Positions 8,199 to 15,325 of a DNA stretch of 64,000 nucleotides are shown here, one piece after another. Source of the stretch: Mycobacterium sp. Root135 (lineage in GTDB: Bacteria > Actinomycetota > Actinomycetes > Mycobacteriales > Mycobacteriaceae). The notes beneath the pieces were generated by a model, which was not told where the DNA came from, did no database searches, and saw only the letters and a program-made list of their open reading frames with translations. The stretch's first letter is position 1. Each line of letters begins with the position of its first letter. Location of the stretch: positions 290,889-354,888 of the forward strand of contig NZ_LMEZ01000008.1 of NCBI RefSeq assembly GCF_001426545.1, read 5' to 3'. The position numbers and the translations under genes were made by a program.

Positions 8199-9112
8199 CC
8201 AGCACGGTCTACCTGCTGCTGTACGGGGCGATGGTCAGCTGGCTGGCGCCTGCGCCGTTGTCGTGGCTGACGCGCCGCGGCACCAGTCCGCGGCTGGGCG
8301 TCGCGACCTGGGTGACCGCGATGGCCGGTGTGTTGACGGCCTGGGTGGTGGCCGTCGTCGTGGTCGCGGTGTCGCTGGTGCGCGGCGGCCCCAATTCGTC
8401 GGTCGTCGTGCTGTGCCTCGAACTTCTCGGCGTACCGGAGCGCGAGGCGATGCTTGGAGCGTTCGGGGCGACGGGACTGCTGGCCGTCGGTGTGCTGATT
8501 TCGGCGGTCGTGACGTTCGGCGTCGGCCGAACGGTTCTCGGATTGCGCGCGCACAGTGCCGAGCATGCGGACGCGGCCAGGATCGTCGGAACCCCCACCG
8601 GCACCGACGGGGTGTTCGTGGTGGCCGGCGACCGGCCCGCGGCGTACTGCGTCGTCGGCAGGCCTGGCACGATCGTCGTGACCACGGCTGCGGTGCGGGC
8701 GCTCGACGGTGTCGAACTCGACGCGGTGCTCGCCCACGAAGCCGCCCACATCGCCGGCCGGCACCACCACCTTCTGATGGTGTTGCGCGCCTTGGCCGCC
8801 AGCCTGGCACACCTTCCACTGTTCACCCGTGGCGCGGCCGCGGTGGCCGATCTGCTGGAGATGTGCGCGGACGACAGGGCAGCCCGGCGGCACGGTCCGC
8901 GGCCACTCGTGGCGGGGATGCTCGCGCTCGCCTCGCCGCTGCCGCCCGCGGCTGGATTGGCCATGGCCGCCACGGCGACCGCCGCCCGCGCGCGCCGTCT
9001 GCTCGACCCCGCGAACCGGTCGACGCGGTGGTGTCATGGGGTGGCGACGTCGGCCACGATCGCGGCGACGATCGCGGTACCCGTCGTGGTCAACGTGCTC
9101 TGCCACCACTGA
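8195..9112 (+). CDS. M56-family membrane metallopeptidase (BlaR1-like protease part)
   Basis: A 305-aa integral membrane zinc protease. The metal site His181-Glu-Ala-Ala-His185 (VLAHEAAHIAGRHHHLL) is present, with hydrophobic segments near residues 1-20, 35-60, 90-115 and around the C-terminal end. There is no penicillin-binding sensor domain, unlike staphylococcal BlaR1/MecR1, as is usual for mycobacterial members. The GTG start overlaps the blaI stop. By analogy it would cleave or trigger inactivation of the repressor on cell-wall stress; how it senses beta-lactams without a sensor domain is unknown. Confidence 0.85.
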   Translation: MTSTVYLLLYGAMVSWLAPAPLSWLTRRGTSPRLGVATWVTAMAGVLTAWVVAVVVVAVSLVRGGPNSSVVVLCLELLGVPEREAMLGAFGATGLLAVGVLISAVVTFGVGRTVLGLRAHSAEHADAARIVGTPTGTDGVFVVAGDRPAAYCVVGRPGTIVVTTAAVRALDGVELDAVLAHEAAHIAGRHHHLLMVLRALAASLAHLPLFTRGAAAVADLLEMCADDRAARRHGPRPLVAGMLALASPLPPAAGLAMAATATAARARRLLDPANRSTRWCHGVATSATIAATIAVPVVVNVLCHH

Positions 9113-9131
9113 ACCCGCCCTCGGCTAGGCT

Positions 9132-9152
9132 CCTACGTACTCAGTACGTAGG
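9132..9152. promoter_or_regulatory. Palindrome, candidate BlaI-type operator
   Basis: Ten-base arms CCTACGTACT and AGTACGTAGG flank a single central C. The palindrome lies between the M56 gene and the TTG start of the DsbA-like gene (9169), where the promoter of the dsbA/serine-hydrolase pair would be. Placement next to a blaI homologue makes it a natural operator candidate. This is inferred; no binding consensus was checked. Confidence 0.5.
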
Positions 9153-9168
9153 TTCGTGAGGGGGACTG

Positions 9169-9828
9169 TTGCCGAGAACGACTGCGCGCCGGATCTGGGT
9201 GACCGCGGCCGCCATCGTCGCGGTCGTGTTCGGCGCGGTGATTGTCCTGATCAGCCGGCGTGACGACGGCCCCGACCGGGCCTTGGCGGACACCAGCGCC
9301 CCAGCGGTGGTTCGCGACGACAGCCGCCGCCTGAACTCTCCTCCCGACGCCGTGGTGACGTTCGTCGAGTTCCTCGACTTCGAGTGCGAGGGCTGCCGGG
9401 CCGCGTACCCGGTCGTCGAGCAACTGCGAGCCGACTACGGAGACCGGGTCGAGTTCGTGCTGCGCTACTTCCCACTCCCCGGGCACGTCAACGGCGAGCG
9501 CGCCGCCCGCGCGGTCGAGGCGGCCGCCCAGCAGGGCAGACTCGAGGCGATGTACCGCACGATGTACGAGACCCAGGCCCAGTGGGGCGAACGGCGCACT
9601 CCCGCCGACGACGTATTCCGCGGATTCGCAGCCGAACTCGGCCTCGACATGGCCGCCTACGACGCGGCGTACGCCGACCCCGCCACCGCGGAGCGCATCC
9701 AGGTCGACGTTGACGACGGCATGGCCCTCGGCGTCCAGGGCACCCCGACGTTCTTCGTCAACGGTGAGCAGGTCAGCCCTCGGGCGGTCGACGATCTGCG
9801 CACCGCGATCGAGAACGGGCTGCGCTGA
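9169..9828 (+). CDS. Membrane-anchored DsbA-family thiol oxidoreductase
   Basis: A 219-aa thioredoxin-fold protein. One transmembrane or signal-anchor helix (residues about 9-29) is followed by an extracytoplasmic DsbA-like domain with the active site Cys73-Glu-Gly-Cys76 in FLDFECEGCRAAYP and the cis-proline loop QGTPTFFVNGEQV. The start is a TTG at 9169, chosen for the GAGGGGG ribosome site just upstream. It probably forms or shuffles disulfides in exported proteins. The serine hydrolase gene begins three bases after its stop, and that hydrolase has paired cysteines near its mature N-terminus, so it may be the client. Confidence 0.85.
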   Translation: MPRTTARRIWVTAAAIVAVVFGAVIVLISRRDDGPDRALADTSAPAVVRDDSRRLNSPPDAVVTFVEFLDFECEGCRAAYPVVEQLRADYGDRVEFVLRYFPLPGHVNGERAARAVEAAAQQGRLEAMYRTMYETQAQWGERRTPADDVFRGFAAELGLDMAAYDAAYADPATAERIQVDVDDGMALGVQGTPTFFVNGEQVSPRAVDDLRTAIENGLR

Positions 9829-9831
9829 CCG

Positions 9832-10647
9832 ATGCGACGTTCCGCGATCGTCCTCGTCGTCGCACTGCTGGCCCTGCTCTCCGGCGCTCCGCCGTCGACC
9901 GGCGCGCCGTGTGGCACCGCCGCGGCGGAATGCGGTCTAACGCAACGCATCGCGATCGCCGAGCAGTACCTCCAAACCCGTCCTGGGACGGTGGGATTCG
10001 TGCTGCGCGACCGTGCGACGGGGGCGACCTACCGCAATGCCAACGCCGCGACGTCGATCTGGACGGCATCGACGATCAAGCTGGCGATGGTGGCCGACCT
10101 GCTCACCAGGCAGCGAGCGGGCGTCATCACCCTCACCGACGCCGACCGGCGCCTGATGGTGGCCATGTTGCGCAACTCGGACAACGACGCCGCCGACACA
10201 CTGTGGTCCCGATACAGCGGTGAGGCGAACGCGTTCAACGCGAACTTTCCGCGCTACGGGATGCCGAACGTGGTGCCCCAGCGAGGTTTTGGCGACGTGT
10301 TCCCCTACTGGGGCTTTCAAAAGGCCACGGCCGACGACCTGGACGGGCTGATGAGCTACGTACTGACCGGCCTGAGTCCGGCCGATGCGACCGCCGTGGT
10401 CGCCGAGATGCAGCGCGTCGACGCCGACCAGCAGTGGGGAGTTTGGGGAGCAGGCCCGGCGATGACACCGGGCAACAAGAACGGCTGGTCGCAGGAGCAG
10501 GGCGGCTGGGTGGTCAACTCGGTGGGCTTTGCCGGGCCGCAGCAGCGCTACACGTTGGCGATCATGAACGCGCTCGGCGACGAGGGCGGCTACGACGACG
10601 GCGTCGCCACGACGACGCAGCTGAGCCGGATTCTGCTGTCGCCCTAG
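9832..10647 (+). CDS. Exported class A beta-lactamase-related serine hydrolase
   Basis: A 271-aa protein with a signal peptide (hydrophobic residues 4-18, cleavage near PSTGA). The penicillin-recognising fold motifs are present: Ser80-Thr-Ile-Lys83 (SxxK), Ser116-Asp117-Asn118 (SDN) and Lys216-Asn-Gly (KTG-like). The omega-loop glutamate needed for carbapenem- and penicillin-hydrolysing class A enzymes was not found, so true lactamase activity is doubtful; it may be a peptidoglycan-related hydrolase or a beta-lactam trap. It is co-transcribed with the DsbA-like gene and sits behind a blaI/M56 pair, which supports a cell-wall stress role. Its stop overlaps the convergent TetR stop. Confidence 0.75.
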   Translation: MRRSAIVLVVALLALLSGAPPSTGAPCGTAAAECGLTQRIAIAEQYLQTRPGTVGFVLRDRATGATYRNANAATSIWTASTIKLAMVADLLTRQRAGVITLTDADRRLMVAMLRNSDNDAADTLWSRYSGEANAFNANFPRYGMPNVVPQRGFGDVFPYWGFQKATADDLDGLMSYVLTGLSPADATAVVAEMQRVDADQQWGVWGAGPAMTPGNKNGWSQEQGGWVVNSVGFAGPQQRYTLAIMNALGDEGGYDDGVATTTQLSRILLSP

Positions 10648-11270
10648 GGTTGGGCCGGCAGCCCGAACCGATGCACGAATTCCCGTGACTTGATCAGGAA
10701 TTCGACCTGCCTGGCCACCTCCCGCAGTGGTTCTGCGGTGCGAGATGCGCGGCACAGCACGACGGCGCCCTCCAATGCCGCGATGCTGATGACGGCCAAC
10801 GACGCGGCGTCGGTGTCGCCGAACCCGTCGGCGGTGAACGCGCGGCTGAGCGCCGCCCGCCAGCGGTCGAAGATCTCACCGGCGATGGGGGTCAGCGCCG
10901 GCTCGGCGTCGGCCGAGCCGATCGCGGCCGCCACCACCGGACAGCCAGCGGCGAAGTCACTCTCGGCCAGGGTGTGCTCCCAGAAGGCGACGAATTGGCG
11001 TATCAACGGGGCGCTGCCGCGCGTGGCGGCCTCGTCGATGAGTTCCGTGATTGCATTGCCCGCGTGCTGCAACGCCTCGGTCAACAGCTGACTGCGACCG
11101 CCGGGAAAGTGGTGGTACACCGATCCGCGGGGGGCGTCGCTGCGGACCAGGACCTCGTCGATGGTGACCCCGGCGGCGCCCTTCTCGCGCAGGACGTCGG
11201 AGGCGGCGGACAGCATCCGGTCCCGTGTCGTGCCCCGCTTGGCAGGGCTGACGTCGACGGGAGAGGGCAT
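10644..11270 (-). CDS. TetR/AcrR-family transcriptional regulator
   Basis: A 208-aa regulator. The N-terminal HTH is clear: TRDRMLSAASDVLREKGAAGVTIDEVLVRSDAPRGSVYHHFPGGR, a YHHF recognition-helix motif. The C-terminal ligand domain resembles the LmrA/YxaF type (CPVVAAAIGSAD). The ATG at 11270 is fixed by overlap with the stop codon of a 45-codon ORF (TGATG). It is divergent from the tandem FadE5-type genes and two palindromes lie between them, so it likely represses that operon in response to an acyl-CoA or similar ligand. The ligand is inferred only. Confidence 0.9.
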   Translation of the reverse strand: MPSPVDVSPAKRGTTRDRMLSAASDVLREKGAAGVTIDEVLVRSDAPRGSVYHHFPGGRSQLLTEALQHAGNAITELIDEAATRGSAPLIRQFVAFWEHTLAESDFAAGCPVVAAAIGSADAEPALTPIAGEIFDRWRAALSRAFTADGFGDTDAASLAVISIAALEGAVVLCRASRTAEPLREVARQVEFLIKSREFVHRFGLPAQP

Positions 11271-11407
11271 CAAGCGGCGGCACCCGACTGACGGTGCATC
11301 CGGTCGCGCCACGGCTTGGTGCGAGCGTGGCCAGCCTGTGGGCGGCGCCGGTAGTCGACGGTGCAGTTGAAACGACGACCGAGGACGTTGACTTCGACGA
11401 CCCACAT
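11270..11407 (-). CDS. Small hypothetical ORF (45 aa) coupled to TetR gene
   Basis: ATG at 11407 with a textbook ribosome site (AGGGAGG, seven bases upstream on the minus strand). The peptide MWVVEVNVLGRRFNC... is basic, with no membrane helix, and ends in a TGA that shares one base with the TetR ATG (TGATG). That spacing is typical of re-initiation, so the ORF is probably translated and sets the level of the regulator. No family is recognised. Confidence 0.6.
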   Translation of the reverse strand: MWVVEVNVLGRRFNCTVDYRRRPQAGHARTKPWRDRMHRQSGAAA

Positions 11408-11420
11408 GGGTGCCTCCCTA

Positions 11421-11440
11421 ACTATGGTGTCGAGCATAGT
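11421..11440. promoter_or_regulatory. Inverted repeat, candidate TetR operator
   Basis: ACTATG (11421-11426) and CATAGT (11435-11440) form six-base arms around an eight-base spacer, directly upstream of the ribosome site of the small ORF. Position fits autoregulation by the TetR protein. Confidence 0.45.
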
Positions 11441-11475
11441 GGTGAGAACGCCGAAGGGCCAGAGATGTATTCCAC

Positions 11476-11492
11476 GTCACGGCCGGCGTGAC
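11476..11492. promoter_or_regulatory. Inverted repeat upstream of tandem fadE genes
   Basis: GTCACG (11476-11481) and CGTGAC (11487-11492) are perfect arms around GCCGG. The site is 94 bases before the first FadE start, in the shared promoter region with the divergent TetR gene. It could be an operator for the fadE side. Confidence 0.4.
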
Positions 11493-11585
11493 TTTCTATG
11501 GGCCTGTGCATATCCATTTTCATGGCTAGCGGCTCCCGATCGGACTACGCTTCATGGCGCGGTTCGATCCTGAAAGGCGCTAGAC

Positions 11586-13421
11586 GTGGGCCACTACAAG
11601 AGCAACGTGCGCGACCTCGAATTCAATCTCTTCGAGGTCCTCCAACTCGAGAAGGTGCTCGCCACCGGCGAGTTCGGTGATCTTGACGCGGAGTCGATCC
11701 GCGACATGCTGAGCGAAGCGGCGCGGCTGGCGGAGGGCCCGCTTGCCGAGTCCTTCGCCGACTCCGACCGACACCCGCCGACCTTCGACCCAGACACCCA
11801 CGTGGTGACGCTTCCCGAGGCCTTCAAGGCGTCGTTCCGGGCCTGGCAGCAGGGCGAGTGGTTCCGCATCGGTCTGTCCGAGGACGTCGGCGGCGTCCCC
11901 GCGCCGTCGATGCTCGCGTGGGCGATCAACGAGTTCCCGCTCGGCGCGCAGCCAGCAGCCTTCATGTACCTTGCCGGACCGGTGCTGGCCGGCATCCTGC
12001 ACGAGGAGGGCAACGCGCAGCAGAAGCATTGGGCGGCAATGTCGGTGGAGCGCAACTGGGGTGCCACCATGGTGCTCACCGAGCCGGACGCGGGCTCCGA
12101 CGTCGGCGCCGGGCGCACCAAGGCCGTCGAGCAGCCCGACGGCACCTGGCACCTCGACGGCGTCAAGCGCTTCATCACCAGCGGCGACTCCGACGACCTG
12201 TTCGAGAACATCGTGCACATGGTGCTGGCCAGGCCCGAGGGCGCCGGCCCCGGCACCAAGGGCCTCTCGCTGTTCATGGTGCCCAAGTTCCTGCCCGATT
12301 CCGAGACCGGGGCGCCGGGGGAGCGCAACGGCGTCTACGTCACCGGACTCGAGCACAAGATGGGCCTCAAGGTGTCCGCGACGTGCGAGCTGACGTTCGG
12401 CCAGCACGGCACCCCCGCCGTCGGTTACCTGGTCGGCGACACCCACAACGGCATCGCGCAGATGTTCAAGATCATCGAGTACGCGCGAATGATGGTCGGC
12501 ACCAAGGCAATCAGCACGCTGTCGACCGGCTACCTGAACGCCCTCGACTACGCCAAGACCCGCATCCAGGGCGCCGACCTCGTGCAGATGACCGACAAGA
12601 GCGCACCGCGCGTCAGCATCCTGCACCATCCCGACGTCCGCCGGGCACTCCTGACGCAGAAGGCGTACGCCGAGGGGTTGCGCGCGCTGTACCTCTACAC
12701 CGCGGCGCACCAGGACGTGGCGGCGGCCAATGTCGTCTCCGGCGCGGACGCCGGCATGGCGGGCCGCGTCAACGACCTGCTGCTGCCCATCGTCAAGGGC
12801 GTCGGGTCCGAACGGGTCTATCAGACGCTGACGGAGGCGCTGCAGACCTTCGGCGGTTCGGGCTTCCTGCAGGACTATCCGATCGAGCAGTACATCCGCG
12901 ACGCCAAGATCGACTCGCTGTACGAGGGCACCACGGCGATCCAGGCGCAGGACTTCTTCTTCCGCAAGATCGCCCGCGACCAGGGCGGGGCACTCGCCCA
13001 CGTGGCCGGGGAGATCCAGGCCTTCCTGGATGCCGAGTCGGCACGTCAGGAACTCGCCGACTGCCGAGTGCGACTGGCGACGGCGCTGGCCGACGTGCAG
13101 GCGATGGTCGGCACCATGACCGGTTATCTGATTGCCTCTCAACAGAATTCGCGTGACCTGTATCGGGTTGGCCTCGGCTCGGTCTCGTTCCTACTGGCCG
13201 TCGGCGACCTCTTCATCGGATGGTTGCTGCTGAACGGCGCCGAGATCGCCCTGGACGCACTCGACGGCGGCCCGTCGGAACGCGACCGGGCGTTCTACCG
13301 CGGAAAGGTGACCGCCGCCAAGTTCTTCGCCACCAACGTTCTGCCGCGGCTCACCGCCGAACGCAAGATCATCGACACGGTCGACCTGGCCATCATGGAC
13401 CTCGACGAGGGAGCCTTCTAA
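11586..13421 (+). CDS. Acyl-CoA dehydrogenase, FadE5 type (copy 1 of tandem)
   Basis: A 611-aa long-form acyl-CoA dehydrogenase, the same length as mycobacterial FadE5 (Rv0244c). It has the characteristic N-terminus GHYKSNVRDLEFNLFEVLQL, the flavin-binding MVLTEPDAGSDVGAGRTKAV block, WHLDGVKRFITSGD, and the catalytic glutamate segment DSLYEGTTAIQAQDFFFRKI near residue 450. The extra C-terminal helical domain (about residues 480-611) is intact. The start is GTG at 11586. It would oxidise medium to long-chain acyl-CoA esters. The second, very similar copy follows immediately, and the TetR gene is divergent. Confidence 0.9.
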   Translation: MGHYKSNVRDLEFNLFEVLQLEKVLATGEFGDLDAESIRDMLSEAARLAEGPLAESFADSDRHPPTFDPDTHVVTLPEAFKASFRAWQQGEWFRIGLSEDVGGVPAPSMLAWAINEFPLGAQPAAFMYLAGPVLAGILHEEGNAQQKHWAAMSVERNWGATMVLTEPDAGSDVGAGRTKAVEQPDGTWHLDGVKRFITSGDSDDLFENIVHMVLARPEGAGPGTKGLSLFMVPKFLPDSETGAPGERNGVYVTGLEHKMGLKVSATCELTFGQHGTPAVGYLVGDTHNGIAQMFKIIEYARMMVGTKAISTLSTGYLNALDYAKTRIQGADLVQMTDKSAPRVSILHHPDVRRALLTQKAYAEGLRALYLYTAAHQDVAAANVVSGADAGMAGRVNDLLLPIVKGVGSERVYQTLTEALQTFGGSGFLQDYPIEQYIRDAKIDSLYEGTTAIQAQDFFFRKIARDQGGALAHVAGEIQAFLDAESARQELADCRVRLATALADVQAMVGTMTGYLIASQQNSRDLYRVGLGSVSFLLAVGDLFIGWLLLNGAEIALDALDGGPSERDRAFYRGKVTAAKFFATNVLPRLTAERKIIDTVDLAIMDLDEGAF

Positions 13422-15256
13422 TCAGCCACTACAAAGCCAACGTCCGAGATCTGGCGTTCAACCTCGTCGACGTGCTGGGTCTCGAAAAGGCGCTCAGCAG
13501 TGGCCAATTCGACGGTCTCGAGGTCGACGACGTCCTCGGCATGCTGGCCGAGGCCGCCCGCCAAGCCGAGGGTCCGCTGGCGGCGTCGTTCGCCGACAGC
13601 GACCGCAACCCGCCGACGTTCGACCCGCAGACGCACGCGGTGACCCTGCCCGCGGCGTTCAAGGAGTCGGTGCTGACGTGGCAACGCGGCGAGTGGACGC
13701 GCATCGGTCTTGCCGAGGGCATCGGAGGACTGCCCGCCCCCGCGATGGTCCGCTGGGCGATCAACGAGTTCCTGGTCGGCGGACTGCCTGCGGCGTTCTT
13801 CTACCTCGACGGCCCGCCGATGATGGACGTCCTGTACAACGTCGGCAACGAACAGCAGAAGCGTTGGGCCGCACTGGCCGTCGAGCGCAACTGGGGTGCC
13901 ACCATGGTGCTCACCGAGCCCGACGCGGGCTCCGACGTCGGCGCCGGGCGCACCAAGGCCGTCGAGCAGACCGACGGCACCTGGCACCTGGACGGCGTCA
14001 AGCGCTTCATCACCTCCGGTGACTGCGACGACCTCTTCGAGAACATCGCCCACCTGGTGCTCGCGCGCCCGGTCGGCGCGGCGCCGGGCACCAAGGGGCT
14101 CAGCCTGTTCCTGGTGCCGAAGTTCCTGCCCGACCCCGAGACGGCAGCCCCCGGCGAGCGCAACGGCGTCTACGTCACCGGGCTCGAACACAAGATGGGG
14201 CTGACGGCCTCGGCGACGTGCGAGCTGACGTTCGGGCAGCACGGCACCCCGGCGGTGGGCTACCTGGTTGGCGACACCCACGAGGGCATCGTCCAGATGT
14301 TCAAGATCATGGAGTTCGCCCGAATGGCAGTGGGCGGCAAGGCGATCGCCACGCTGTCGACCGGTTACCTGAACGCGCTCGAGTTCGCCAAGACGCGGGT
14401 GCAGGGCACCGATCTGACCCAGATGACCAACAAGACGGCGCCGAAGGTGACCATCCTGCACCACCCCGACGTGCGGCGCTCCCTGCTGATGCAGAAGTGC
14501 TACGCCGAGGGGCTTCGGGCGCTATACCTCTACACCGCCGCCCACCAGGACGACGTCGTCGCAGAGCTGGTGTCGGGTGCCGACGCCGACGTCGCCCGAC
14601 GCGTCAACGACCTGCTGCTGCCGATCGTCAAGGGCGTCGGGTCGGAGCGGTCATATCAGTATCTGGCGGAATCGCTTCAGACACTGGGTGGTTCGGGCTA
14701 TCTGAAGGACTATCCGCTCGAGCAGTACGTCCGCGACGCCAAGATCGATTCTCTCTATGAGGGCACCACGGCGATCCAGGCGCAGGACTTCTTCTTCCGC
14801 AAGATCGCGCGCGACCGCGGCGTCGCGCTGGAACACCTGCTCGGCCAAATCCGGGCCTTCGTTGAACGCCAGGACGGTCGGCCCGAATTGGCCTCTTACC
14901 GAGGCATGTTGGCGACCGCCGCCGCGGACGTGCAGGCGATGGTGGCCACCCTGACGGGTTACTACGTCGCGGCGAGTAACGACCCCCGCGAGGTGTACCG
15001 CGTCGGGCTGCAGTCGGTGCCGTTCCTGCTCGCCGTCGGCGACCTACTGATCGGATGGCTGCTGCTGTGGCACGCCGAGGTTGCGTTGACGGCGCTCGAC
15101 GGGCAGCCCTCCGATCGCGACCAGGCGTTCTACCGCGGAAAGATCACGGCCGCAACGTTCTTCGCGACCAACGTGCTACCCCGGCTGAGTGCCGACCGCC
15201 GCGCGGTGGAGAACACCGAACTCGACGCGATGGAGCTGGCGGAGGACGCCTTCTGA
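13421..15256 (+). CDS. Acyl-CoA dehydrogenase, FadE5 type (copy 2 of tandem); unusual start
   Basis: Full homology to copy 1 runs from ISHYKANVRDLAFNLVDVLG to the stop, again 611 aa, with the same MVLTEPDAGSDVGAG and DSLYEGTTAIQAQDFFFRKI motifs. In this frame no ATG, GTG or TTG exists near the homologous start: the codon in place of the usual initiator is ATC at 13421, sharing its A with the upstream TAA stop (TAATC) and following GAGGGAG. I place the start there as a rare ATC initiation. A more cautious start is the GTG at 13472, which would drop the conserved N-terminal 17 residues. The open frame extends to 13220, but only as shadow of copy 1. Confidence 0.85.
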   Translation: MSHYKANVRDLAFNLVDVLGLEKALSSGQFDGLEVDDVLGMLAEAARQAEGPLAASFADSDRNPPTFDPQTHAVTLPAAFKESVLTWQRGEWTRIGLAEGIGGLPAPAMVRWAINEFLVGGLPAAFFYLDGPPMMDVLYNVGNEQQKRWAALAVERNWGATMVLTEPDAGSDVGAGRTKAVEQTDGTWHLDGVKRFITSGDCDDLFENIAHLVLARPVGAAPGTKGLSLFLVPKFLPDPETAAPGERNGVYVTGLEHKMGLTASATCELTFGQHGTPAVGYLVGDTHEGIVQMFKIMEFARMAVGGKAIATLSTGYLNALEFAKTRVQGTDLTQMTNKTAPKVTILHHPDVRRSLLMQKCYAEGLRALYLYTAAHQDDVVAELVSGADADVARRVNDLLLPIVKGVGSERSYQYLAESLQTLGGSGYLKDYPLEQYVRDAKIDSLYEGTTAIQAQDFFFRKIARDRGVALEHLLGQIRAFVERQDGRPELASYRGMLATAAADVQAMVATLTGYYVAASNDPREVYRVGLQSVPFLLAVGDLLIGWLLLWHAEVALTALDGQPSDRDQAFYRGKITAATFFATNVLPRLSADRRAVENTELDAMELAEDAF

Positions 15257-15260
15257 CGCG

Positions 15261-15313
15261 ACTCTGCGCCCACTGCGAGGGTTACTCGCACTTTCCCGCA
15301 GTGGACGCAGAGT
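15261..15313. terminator. Long stem-loop, bidirectional terminator candidate
   Basis: Arms ACTCTGCGCCCACTGCG (15261-15277) and CGCAGTGGACGCAGAGT (15297-15313) pair over 17 bases with one mismatch around a 19-base loop. It sits between the convergent fadE and aldehyde dehydrogenase genes. No clear U-run follows, as is common in mycobacteria. Confidence 0.65.
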
Positions 15314-15325
15314 GAAGCGCGAACG

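Noticed and set aside
9832..10647. A functional BlaC-type beta-lactamase
   Set aside because: SxxK, SDN and KxG are present, but no omega-loop Glu was found and the family is broader; kept as a serine hydrolase.
13220..15256. Start of the second tandem FadE at ATG 13220
   Set aside because: It would add 67 arginine-rich residues encoded within the end of the first fadE; homology begins at 13421.
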